From JBIOUF01 sp044866695 (GTDB lineage: Bacteria > Actinomycetota > Actinomycetes > Propionibacteriales > Nocardioidaceae), in NCBI GenBank assembly GCA_044866695.1, contig JBIOUF010000022.1, positions 1 to 12,191 on the forward strand: 12,191 nucleotides of DNA, read 5' to 3'. Below the pieces are notes generated by a model. The model had not been told where the DNA came from. It saw nothing but the letters and a program-made list of their open reading frames with translations, and made no database searches. A program made the position numbers and the translations under genes. Positions 6,666 to 12,191 of the stretch are shown here, piece by piece (the first letter of the stretch is position 1; every line of letters begins with the position of its first letter).

Positions 6666-8051
6666 TCAGAGGGCGACTCGGTGCAGCCGGCGAGCCGCCT
6701 CGGCCACCGACCCGCTCAGGGACGGGTAGACGGTGAACGCGTGCGCGACCTGGTCGGCGGTGAGGTTCTCCGACACCGCCAGCGCCAGCGGGTGCACCAG
6801 CTCGCTGGCGCGCGGCGCGACCACGACCCCGCCCACGACGATCCCGGTGCCGGGACGGCAGAACACCTTCACGAACCCGTCGTGCACGCCCTGCATCTTG
6901 GCCCGCGCGTTGGTGGCCAGCGGCAGCATGACCACCTCCGCCTGGACCTCGCCCGCGTCGATGGCCCGCTGGCTCCAGCCGACCGTCGCGATCTCCGGCG
7001 CGGTGAACACGTTGGAGGAGACCGCGGCGAGGTTCAGCGGCGAGACCGCGTCACCCAGGAAGTGCCACATGGCGATCCGCCCCTGCATCGCGGCGACCGA
7101 GGCGAGCATCAGCACGCCTGTGCAGTCACCGGCGGCGTACACCCCGCGGGCCGCCGTCCGGGACACCCGGTCGACCCGGATGAACCCGCCGTCGTCGAGC
7201 GCCACCCCGGCCTCGGTGAGTCCGACGCCGGCCGTGTTCGGCACCGATCCCAGGGCCAGCAGGCAGTGTGAGGCCTCCACGACGCGGCCGTCGCCGAGCT
7301 CCACCCGTACGGCCTCGCCGGACCTGGCCACCGACTGCATGCGCGAGCGGTGCAGCACCGTCATGCCGCGCCGCCCGAACACCTCCTCCAGCACCCGGGC
7401 GGCGTCGGCGTCCTCCCCCGGAAGCACCAGGTCGCGCGACGACACCAGGGTCACCTCGACGCCCAAGGCGTTGTACGCGCCGGCGAACTCGGCACCGGTC
7501 ACCCCCGAGCCGACCACGACCAGGTGCTCAGGCCGCTCCTGGAGCGAGTAGACCTGTTCCCAGGTCAGGATCCGCTCGCCGTCGGGGACGGCGGTGGGCA
7601 GCGTGCGGGGAGCGGCGCCGGTCGCCACCAGCACCGCGTCGGCCTCGAGCGACTCCTCGCCGCCGCCGGCGAGCTCGGCCACCACCCGCTGCGGGCCGTC
7701 GAGACGTCCCCGTCCGTGAACCACCTTCACGCCGTCGCGGGTCAGCCGTGCCTCGATGTCGGTGGACTGCGCCCCGGCCAGCTCGAGCACGCGGGCGTTC
7801 ACCGCGGCGAGGTCCACCTCGAGCCGGCCGGAGACCCGGATGCCGAGCTCCTCGGCGCTCTCGGCGCGGGTCATCACCTCCGCGGTGGCGATGAGCGTCT
7901 TGCTGGGTACGCAGTCGGTGAGCACCGCCGAGCCGCCGATGCCGTCGCTGTCCACGACGACCACCTCCGCGCCGAGCTGCGCGGCCACCAGCGCCGCCTC
8001 GTAGCCACCGGGACCGCCGCCAACCACCACCACCTGGGTCACGCGCGACAT
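6666..8051 (-). CDS. lpdA: LpdA-type NAD(P)H-quinone dehydrogenase (flavoprotein disulfide reductase family)
   Basis: This 461-residue FAD/NAD(P)H flavoprotein has the fold of dihydrolipoamide dehydrogenase but not its active site. Visible motifs: GGGPGGYEA at 11-19 (FAD), DCVPSK with a single Cys (C47), GSGVTGAEF at 181-189 (NAD(P)), AAGDCTG at 306-312 (second FAD site) and a C-terminal dimerisation domain ending in VYPSLSGSVAEAARRL. Dihydrolipoamide dehydrogenases have CxxxxC and an HPT..E motif; here the first Cys is absent and the His position is Tyr (Y442). That pattern is typical of M. tuberculosis LpdA (Rv3303c), which it closely resembles from memory and which reduces quinones rather than lipoamide. 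I chose the ATG at 8051 because the FAD motif begins 10 residues later. The frame remains open to 8354, but that extension only translates tandem repeats. A GTG at 8057 is possible. No Shine-Dalgarno or TAnnnT box is evident. Confidence 0.9.
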   Translation of the reverse strand: MSRVTQVVVVGGGPGGYEAALVAAQLGAEVVVVDSDGIGGSAVLTDCVPSKTLIATAEVMTRAESAEELGIRVSGRLEVDLAAVNARVLELAGAQSTDIEARLTRDGVKVVHGRGRLDGPQRVVAELAGGGEESLEADAVLVATGAAPRTLPTAVPDGERILTWEQVYSLQERPEHLVVVGSGVTGAEFAGAYNALGVEVTLVSSRDLVLPGEDADAARVLEEVFGRRGMTVLHRSRMQSVARSGEAVRVELGDGRVVEASHCLLALGSVPNTAGVGLTEAGVALDDGGFIRVDRVSRTAARGVYAAGDCTGVLMLASVAAMQGRIAMWHFLGDAVSPLNLAAVSSNVFTAPEIATVGWSQRAIDAGEVQAEVVMLPLATNARAKMQGVHDGFVKVFCRPGTGIVVGGVVVAPRASELVHPLALAVSENLTADQVAHAFTVYPSLSGSVAEAARRLHRVAL

Positions 8052-8100
8052 TGTCACACCGGCTGCCGGCCATCTCGGGTGGGCGCGGAGGTCCGCGCCA

Positions 8101-8139
8101 CCAACATTGACGGCTCGACCAACCAACATTGACGGCTCG
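8101..8139 (-). repeat. 22-bp repeat, about two copies, reverse orientation
   Basis: CCAACATTGACGGCTCG occurs at 8101-8117 and 8123-8139, exactly 22 bp apart. Its reverse complement, rotated to start CCGTCAAT, matches the first unit at 4280 at 19 of 22 positions by eye. It sits 50 bp upstream of the lpdA start and runs directly into the ~24-bp array through a shared GGCTCG. Confidence 0.75.
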
Positions 8140-8228
8140 GCGCGCAAGAGGGGGGAAGGCTCGGCGCGCAAGAAGGGGGGAAGGCTCGGCGCGCAAGAGG
8201 GGGGCGGCTCGGCGCGGCGAGAGGGGGG
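8134..8228 (+). repeat. About 24-bp purine-rich tandem repeat, four copies
   Basis: Units at 8134-8157, 8158-8182, 8183-8205 and 8206-8228 (24, 25, 23 and 23 bp) each start GGCTCGGCGCG, continue CAAGA or GCGAGA and end in a run of six Gs. Length changes fall next to the G-run, as expected from slippage. The array lies between the divergent lpdA and cyclotransferase genes. Both strands stay open across it, which produces spurious N-terminal extensions for both genes. Confidence 0.8.
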
Positions 8229-8240
8229 CTCGGGACGGGC

Positions 8241-8269
8241 GGGGCTGGGGTGGGGTGGGGTGGGGCGGG
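8241..8269 (+). promoter_or_regulatory. G-quadruplex-like tract upstream of the 8291 gene
   Basis: Five runs of four Gs (8241, 8247, 8252, 8257, 8262) are separated by loops of only 1-2 nt and followed by GGG at 8267-8269. This fits a strong G-quadruplex pattern on the plus strand. It ends 7 bp before the TAGGCT box, where a -35 element would be expected, so it may influence promoter opening or replace a normal -35. Confidence 0.55.
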
Positions 8270-8276
8270 TCGGCAC

Positions 8277-8282
8277 TAGGCT
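8277..8282 (+). promoter_or_regulatory. TAnnnT -10 box (TAGGCT) of the cyclotransferase-like gene
   Basis: The context CACTAGGCT is identical to that in front of the crotonase gene (9589-9597). Here the box ends 8 nt before GTG 8291, slightly farther than the 6 nt seen elsewhere, so the mRNA would be leaderless or have a leader of about 2 nt. Confidence 0.45.
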
Positions 8283-8290
8283 GCGTGGCC

Positions 8291-8743
8291 GTGGGCCTCT
8301 ACGCGGCGTACGGGACGAACCTGGATCCCCGGCGCATGGGCGAGCGGTGCCCACACTCCCCGTTGCACGGCACCGGCTGGCTGACCGGCTGGCGGCTCAC
8401 GTTCGGCGGGGAGGACCTCGGCTGGGACGGCGCGCTGGCGACGGTGGTGCCCGACCCGTTCGAGCAGGTGTTCGTCGCCGTGTACGACGTCACCGAGGAG
8501 GACGTCGTCCATCTCGACGAGCTGGAGAGCGCGACGACCGGCCTGTACCGGAAGGCCAGGGTCCGGGTGTCCCTGCTCGCCGGGGAGGAGGTCGCCTGGA
8601 TCTACGTCCTGGACGCCTACGAGGGTGGCCTGCCCTCGGCGTCGTACCTCGGCCTCCTCGCCGACGCGGCAGAGGCCGCCGACGCGCCCGCGGACTACGT
8701 CGCCGCGCTGCGGCTCCGCTCGTGCCGGTCCGGAGGACTCTGA
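8291..8743 (+). CDS. Gamma-glutamylcyclotransferase-like protein
   Basis: The 150-residue protein matches the gamma-glutamylcyclotransferase fold. It has the N-terminal YAAYGTNLDP loop (4-13, family consensus YGSNL) that binds the gamma-glutamyl group, and a candidate catalytic Glu, E79, in LDELESATTGLYRK (75-88). The family releases 5-oxoproline from gamma-glutamyl amines or peptides, but many bacterial members have unknown substrates, so the activity is tentative. It is cytosolic, with no signal or membrane segment. I chose GTG 8291 because the YGTNL motif then lies at the usual distance from the N-terminus; GTG 8285 is also in frame, and a start as far up as 8129 would only add repeat-derived residues. 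It is divergent from lpdA and lies 27 bp before the PNP gene. A small gene at this place also occurs next to lpdA in M. tuberculosis, as I recall (Rv3304). Confidence 0.82.
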   Translation: MGLYAAYGTNLDPRRMGERCPHSPLHGTGWLTGWRLTFGGEDLGWDGALATVVPDPFEQVFVAVYDVTEEDVVHLDELESATTGLYRKARVRVSLLAGEEVAWIYVLDAYEGGLPSASYLGLLADAAEAADAPADYVAALRLRSCRSGGL

Positions 8744-8758
8744 CCTCCCGGTCCTCGG

Positions 8759-8764
8759 TACGCT
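8759..8764 (+). promoter_or_regulatory. TAnnnT -10 box (TACGCT) of the PNP gene
   Basis: TACGCT ends exactly 6 nt before GTG 8771, giving leaderless geometry even though the upstream gene ends only 27 bp earlier. It suggests the PNP gene has its own promoter in addition to any read-through. Confidence 0.5.
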
Positions 8765-8770
8765 GCCGCG

Positions 8771-9571
8771 GTGGCCGAGGAAGACCCGTATGCCCTGGCG
8801 GCCGATGCCGCCGCCCGCCTCGCCGGGCTGACCGGCGCGCCGCGTCACGACGTGGCCCTGGTCATGGGCTCGGGGTGGCTCCCGGCGGCGGACGCCCTCG
8901 GCGAGGCCGCGGCCGACCTGGCGGTCACCGAGCTGCCCGGGTTCGCTCCGCCGGCCGTCGAGGGGCACGCCGGCCGGGTCAGGTCGGTGCCGGCGGGCGA
9001 CCGTCGGCTGCTGGTGTTCCTGGGCCGCACCCACCTCTACGAGGACCGAGGCGTCCGCGCCGTCGTCCACGCGGTGCGGACCGCCGCGGCGGCCGGCTGC
9101 CGCGTCGTGGTGCTCACCAACGGCTGCGGCGGTCTGCGGGAGACCTGGACGCCCGGTACGCCGGTGCTGATCAGCGACCACCTCAACCTCACCGCGACCA
9201 GCCCGCTGGAGGGCGCCCGGTTCGTCGACCTCACCGACCTGTACTCCGCACGGCTGCGCGCGCTGTGCCGGGAGGTCGACCCGAGCCTGGAGGAAGGGGT
9301 GTACTGCCAGCTTCGCGGCCCCCACTACGAGACCCCGGCGGAGGTCCGGATGGTCCGCGCGATCGGTGGTGACCTGGTCGGCATGTCCACGGCCCTGGAG
9401 GCGATCGCCGCGCGCGAGGCCGGCCTGGAGGTGCTCGGCGTGTCGCTGGTGACCAACCTCGCGGCCGGCGTCGCCGACCGGCCGCTGGACCATGAGGAGG
9501 TGCTCGCGGCGGGACGCGCCGCGGCGGGACGGATGGGCGACCTGCTGGGCGCCGTACTCCCGAAGGTCTGA
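8771..9571 (+). CDS. punA: Purine-nucleoside phosphorylase, trimeric type
   Basis: Phosphorolysis of inosine, guanosine and their deoxy forms to base plus (deoxy)ribose-1-phosphate; cytosolic purine salvage. The 266-residue length fits the trimeric family. Residues equivalent to human PNP are visible: S34 in MGSGW (phosphate), R86, H88 and Y90 in GRTHLYED, Y186-E187 in GPHYETPAE (base recognition), M205-S206 in GMSTALEA, N229 in VTNLAAG and H241 in DHEEVLAAG. The active site looks complete. The start is GTG 8771, with the TAnnnT box 6 nt upstream and no Shine-Dalgarno. It is followed after 32 bp by the crotonase gene and then a phosphosugar mutase. In M. tuberculosis the PNP gene (called deoD) is, from memory, directly followed by pmmB, so this pairing looks conserved with one gene inserted. 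Confidence 0.95.
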   Translation: MAEEDPYALAADAAARLAGLTGAPRHDVALVMGSGWLPAADALGEAAADLAVTELPGFAPPAVEGHAGRVRSVPAGDRRLLVFLGRTHLYEDRGVRAVVHAVRTAAAAGCRVVVLTNGCGGLRETWTPGTPVLISDHLNLTATSPLEGARFVDLTDLYSARLRALCREVDPSLEEGVYCQLRGPHYETPAEVRMVRAIGGDLVGMSTALEAIAAREAGLEVLGVSLVTNLAAGVADRPLDHEEVLAAGRAAAGRMGDLLGAVLPKV

Positions 9572-9591
9572 TCCTCCGCGGCCGGCTTCAC

Positions 9592-9597
9592 TAGGCT
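9592..9597 (+). promoter_or_regulatory. TAnnnT -10 box (TAGGCT) of the crotonase gene
   Basis: TAGGCT ends exactly 6 nt before ATG 9604, within the same TCACTAGGCT-like context seen upstream of the cyclotransferase gene. It probably drives the crotonase-phosphomutase pair as a leaderless transcript. Confidence 0.5.
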
Positions 9598-9603
9598 CGG
9601 CCC

Positions 9604-10398
9604 ATGAGTGACATCTCCTGCACGGTCTCCGGCGGGGTGGCCCGGGTGTTCCTGGACCGGCCGGACAAGCTCAACGGGCTCACCTTGGAGATGCTCGCCG
9701 ACCTGGGCTCGACCGCTCGCCGGCTGGCCCGCGACACCTCCCTGCGCGCGGTGGTGATGGCCGGCACCGGCGAGTCGTTCTGCGCCGGCCTGGACTTCGC
9801 CGCCACGATGCGCGACCCGTGGGGCATCGTGCGCAGCTTCGTCCCGCTGCCGTGGCGCGGCACCAACCGCTTCCAGGAGGCGTGCTGGGCCTGGCGCCGG
9901 CTGCCGGTTCCGGTGGTCGCGGTGGTGCGCGGCCACTGCTACGGCGGCGGGCTCCAGCTCGCGCTGGCCGCCGACTTCCGGTACACCACTCCGGACGCGC
10001 AGTGGTCGGTGCTCGAGGCCAAGTGGGGGCTGGTGCCGGACATGACCGGCATCCGCACGCTGAGCGAGCTGGTCGGCATGGACACCGCCAAGCTGCTCAC
10101 CATGACCGGGGACGTCATCACCGGCGAGCACGCGCACAGCCTCGGCCTGGCCACCGGCGTCGACCCGGACCCGCACGCGGTGGCCGACCAGCTCGTCGAC
10201 CGCCTGGTGACCCGCTCCCCGGACGCGCTGGCGGCGGCCAAACGGCTGTTCCACCAGTCCTGGACGGCGAGCGCGCGGGTCACGCTGGCCCGGGAGCGGC
10301 TGGCCCAGGCCGGGCTGCTGGTCACCGCCAACACCAAGGCCGCGCGCGACGCCGCGTTCCGGCGCGAGGTCCCGGTCTTCGCCCCGCGCCGCCGATGA
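9604..10398 (+). CDS. Crotonase-family protein (enoyl-CoA hydratase/isomerase superfamily)
   Basis: The 264-residue protein has the crotonase fold: a FLDRPDKLNGLTLEM start (16-30), the first oxyanion segment ESFCAGLDF (57-65), the second GHCYGGGLQLALAADFR (110-126), and a C-terminal helical part. The superfamily acts on acyl-CoA thioesters. In classical enoyl-CoA hydratase two glutamates are catalytic; here the first position is Gln (Q118), the second is retained (E138 in LEAKWGLVP), and an Asp follows at 146 (VPDMTG). This argues against a standard beta-oxidation hydratase and is closer to superfamily members that use an Asp, such as dienoyl-CoA isomerases. The substrate is unknown. Its stop overlaps the next gene's ATG by 4 nt (ATGA at 10395-10398), implying translational coupling with the phosphomutase despite no obvious metabolic link. 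Confidence 0.88.
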   Translation: MSDISCTVSGGVARVFLDRPDKLNGLTLEMLADLGSTARRLARDTSLRAVVMAGTGESFCAGLDFAATMRDPWGIVRSFVPLPWRGTNRFQEACWAWRRLPVPVVAVVRGHCYGGGLQLALAADFRYTTPDAQWSVLEAKWGLVPDMTGIRTLSELVGMDTAKLLTMTGDVITGEHAHSLGLATGVDPDPHAVADQLVDRLVTRSPDALAAAKRLFHQSWTASARVTLARERLAQAGLLVTANTKAARDAAFRREVPVFAPRRR

Positions 10399-12056
10399 GC
10401 GACCTGCTGGAGCGGGCCCGGGCCTGGCTGGCCGACGACCCCGACCCGGACACCCGGTCGGAGCTGTCCGCCCTGCTCGCCGACGCCGGGCGCGACTCCG
10501 GCGGGCCGGCCGCGGCGGACCTCGCGGACCGCTTCGCCGCCGAGCTGTCGTTCGGTACGGCGGGGCTGCGCGGCACGCTCGGCGCCGGCCCGGCCCGGAT
10601 GAACCGGGTCGTGGTGACCCGGGCCGCGGCCGGCCTGGCGGCGTACCTCACCGACGTCGGCGCCGAGGGGCCGGTGGTGGTCGGGTACGACGCGCGTCAC
10701 AAGTCCGACGTGTTCGCCCGTGACACCGCGGAGGTCATGGCCGGCGCCGGCATCCGCGCGCTGGTGCTGCCCCGGCCGCTGCCCACCCCGGTGCTGGCGT
10801 TCGCGATCCGGCACCTGTCCTGCGCGGCGGGGGTGATGGTGACCGCGAGCCACAACCCGCCCCAGGACAACGGCTACAAGGTGTACCTGGGCGACGGCAG
10901 CCAGATCGTCCCCCCGGCGGACGCGGAGATCGCCGCGCGGATCGCGGCGGTGGGCCCGCTCGCCGAGCTGCGCCGCGGCGACGGGTGGACCACGCTCGGC
11001 GAGGAGGTGCCGGAGGCCTACCTCGACGCGGTCGCCGCCCTGGCCCGGCCCGGCCCCCGGGACCTGTGCGTCGTGTACACGCCCCTGCACGGCGTCGGCG
11101 GTGACACGGCGGCGGCCGTGCTGGAGCGGGCCGGCTTCCCGCCCGCCCTGCCGACGCCGGCCCAGGCCGAGCCCGACCCGGACTTCCCGACCGTGTCGTT
11201 CCCCAACCCCGAGGAGGCCGGCGCGATGGACCTGGCCACCGCGGTCGCCGCCGAGGCCGGCGCGGACCTGGTCGTCGCCAACGACCCGGACGCCGACCGG
11301 TGCGCGGTCGCAGTGCCCGGGCCGCACGGCTGGCGCACCCTTCGCGGCGACGAGGTCGGCGCGCTGCTCGCCGACCACCTGCTGCGGCGCGGCCGCCGGG
11401 GCGTCTACGCGACCACGATCGTGTCGTCGTCGCTGCTGGGTGAGATGGCGCGGGCGCACGGGCAGGGGTACGCCGTGACGCTCACCGGGTTCAAGTGGAT
11501 CGGCCGGGTCGAGGGGCTGGTGTTCGGCTACGAGGAGGCCCTCGGCTACTGCGCGGCCCCCGAGCTGGTGCGCGACAAGGACGGTCTCTCGGCGCTGCTG
11601 CTGGTCTGCGAGCTGGCCGCGGAGCTGAAGGCGGAGGGGCGGACCCTGGCCGGGCGGCTGGACCAGATCGCGGCGGCGTACGGGCTGTTCGCCACCGACC
11701 AGCTCTCGGTGCGCGTCGCCGACCCGGCGCTTATCGACGCGGCCATGCTGCGGCTGCGCACGTCGCCTCCGGCAGTGCTCGGCGGGCTCGCCGTGGTGCA
11801 GGTCGACGACCTGGCCGACGGGGGCGACGGGCTGCCGCCCACCGACGGCATGCGGTTCCGGCTGGCCGACCGCGCGCGGGTCGTCGTCCGGCCCTCGGGC
11901 ACCGAGCCGAAGGTCAAGTGCTACCTCGAGGTCGTCGTGCCCGTCGAGAACGGCCCGGCCGGCGGCCAGGACGCCGTCGACGCCGCACGGATCGCCGCCG
12001 CCGGGCGGCTGGACGCCATCAGGGCCGACCTGGCGAGCGCTGCGGGCCTGGCCTGA
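10395..12056 (+). CDS. pmmB: Phospho-sugar mutase (phosphoglucomutase/phosphomannomutase, PGM2-like)
   Basis: The 553-residue protein is an alpha-D-phosphohexomutase that moves phosphate between C1 and C6 (or C1 and C5) through a phosphoserine. Motifs in order: LSFGTAGLRG (51-60), active-site TASHNPPQDNGYK with S152, Mg-binding DPDADR (D297, D299, D301), GDEVGALL (318-325), TGFKWIGRVEG (364-374), sugar-binding GYEEALGY (378-385) and phosphate-binding RPSGTEPKVK (499-508). All look intact. Length and the RPSGTEPK ending match the PGM2-like group, which includes phosphopentomutases. Because PNP, two genes upstream, yields (deoxy)ribose-1-phosphate, a pentomutase role is plausible; phosphomannomutase or phosphoglucomutase activity is equally compatible with the sequence. 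The start is ATG 10395, overlapping the crotonase stop, so it is probably translated by coupling. A 32-bp tandem array starts 9 bp after the stop. Confidence 0.95.
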   Translation: MSDLLERARAWLADDPDPDTRSELSALLADAGRDSGGPAAADLADRFAAELSFGTAGLRGTLGAGPARMNRVVVTRAAAGLAAYLTDVGAEGPVVVGYDARHKSDVFARDTAEVMAGAGIRALVLPRPLPTPVLAFAIRHLSCAAGVMVTASHNPPQDNGYKVYLGDGSQIVPPADAEIAARIAAVGPLAELRRGDGWTTLGEEVPEAYLDAVAALARPGPRDLCVVYTPLHGVGGDTAAAVLERAGFPPALPTPAQAEPDPDFPTVSFPNPEEAGAMDLATAVAAEAGADLVVANDPDADRCAVAVPGPHGWRTLRGDEVGALLADHLLRRGRRGVYATTIVSSSLLGEMARAHGQGYAVTLTGFKWIGRVEGLVFGYEEALGYCAAPELVRDKDGLSALLLVCELAAELKAEGRTLAGRLDQIAAAYGLFATDQLSVRVADPALIDAAMLRLRTSPPAVLGGLAVVQVDDLADGGDGLPPTDGMRFRLADRARVVVRPSGTEPKVKCYLEVVVPVENGPAGGQDAVDAARIAAAGRLDAIRADLASAAGLA

Positions 12057-12064
12057 GCTCGTAC

Positions 12065-12191
12065 GCCGGCTCGACCCCCCACCCGGGGGAAGACCTGCCG
12101 GCTCGACCCCCCACCCGGGGGAAGACCTGCCGGCTCGACCCCCCACCCGGCGGAAGACCTGCCGGCTCGACCCCCCACCCGGCGGAAGACC
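12065..12191 (+). repeat. 32-bp tandem repeat, four copies, running off the window
   Basis: Copies begin at 12065, 12097, 12129 and 12161 with a constant 32-bp period; the last lacks its final base at the window edge. Each begins GCCGGCTCGACCCCCCACCC and ends GAAGACCT. Copies 1 and 2 are identical and have GGGGG before GAAGACCT. Copies 3 and 4 share GGCGG there, which breaks the CCCCC/GGGGG stem possible in copies 1 and 2. There are no spacers, so it is a minisatellite-like array and not a CRISPR. It may continue beyond the window. Confidence 0.9.

Noticed and set aside
8129..8290. N-terminal extension of the cyclotransferase-like protein
   Set aside because: The residues are a direct translation of the ~24-bp repeat and G-tract; the family N-terminus begins at GTG 8291.
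8052..8354. 101-residue N-terminal extension of the LpdA-like protein
   Set aside because: It translates the tandem repeats and the start of the divergent gene; the FAD motif is correctly placed from ATG 8051.
9939..12146. Long antisense frame opposite the crotonase and phosphomutase genes
   Set aside because: No recognisable domains, and both opposing genes have intact active-site motifs.
12065..12191. CRISPR array (32-bp direct repeats)
   Set aside because: The units are directly adjacent with no spacers, and no cas genes are nearby.

Overview
The window is very GC-rich, with a strong G/C third-position bias and start codons preceded by TAnnnT boxes. It carries actinobacterial-type genes: a fused biotin carboxylase/BCCP subunit, a long pyruvate carboxylase, an LpdA-type flavoprotein, and a PNP next to an alpha-D-phosphohexomutase. 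The gene order lpdA / small protein / PNP / phosphomutase resembles, from memory, the Mycobacterium tuberculosis lpdA-deoD-pmmB neighbourhood. The short repeats in the gaps, of the GGTTTCGAGACGCTCG...CTCCTCAACCACC type, remind me of Nocardioides-like genomes. That family-level placement is inference only.

Layout. (1) 1-4264, plus strand: the 3' end of an acyl-CoA carboxylase alpha subunit, a 187-bp gap with a hairpin and ~30-bp tandem repeats, then a complete pyruvate carboxylase. (2) 4265-5752: a convergent gap with a 22-bp tandem repeat, then a secreted SpoIID/LytB-domain protein on the minus strand and a divergent promoter region. (3) 5753-6631, plus: a membrane-anchored protein of unknown function with a Cys/His motif and a Gly/Asp-rich tail. 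(4) 6666-8051, minus: an LpdA-type NAD(P)H-quinone dehydrogenase. (5) 8052-8290: a divergent gap packed with 22-bp and ~24-bp tandem repeats and a G-quadruplex-like tract. (6) 8291-12056, plus: a gamma-glutamylcyclotransferase-like protein, purine-nucleoside phosphorylase, a crotonase-family protein and a phosphosugar mutase, the last two overlapping by 4 nt. (7) 12065-12191: a 32-bp tandem array that runs off the window. No gap without a gene exceeds 300 bp; the longest is 239 bp.

How the genes fit together. The first two genes are biotin enzymes of central carbon metabolism: malonyl- or methylmalonyl-CoA supply, and oxaloacetate replenishment. In the right-hand block PNP releases (deoxy)ribose-1-phosphate, and the phosphomutase could convert it to the 5-phosphate or act on hexose phosphates. 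The crotonase between them has no obvious link. The LpdA-like protein is a redox flavoenzyme. The SpoIID protein and its divergent neighbour both look envelope-associated.

I see no phage, transposon, CRISPR, toxin-antitoxin or defence system. The most notable non-genic signals are four start codons placed exactly 6 nt after a TAnnnT box, suggesting leaderless transcripts, and several tandem-repeat arrays sharing a CGAGCC core.
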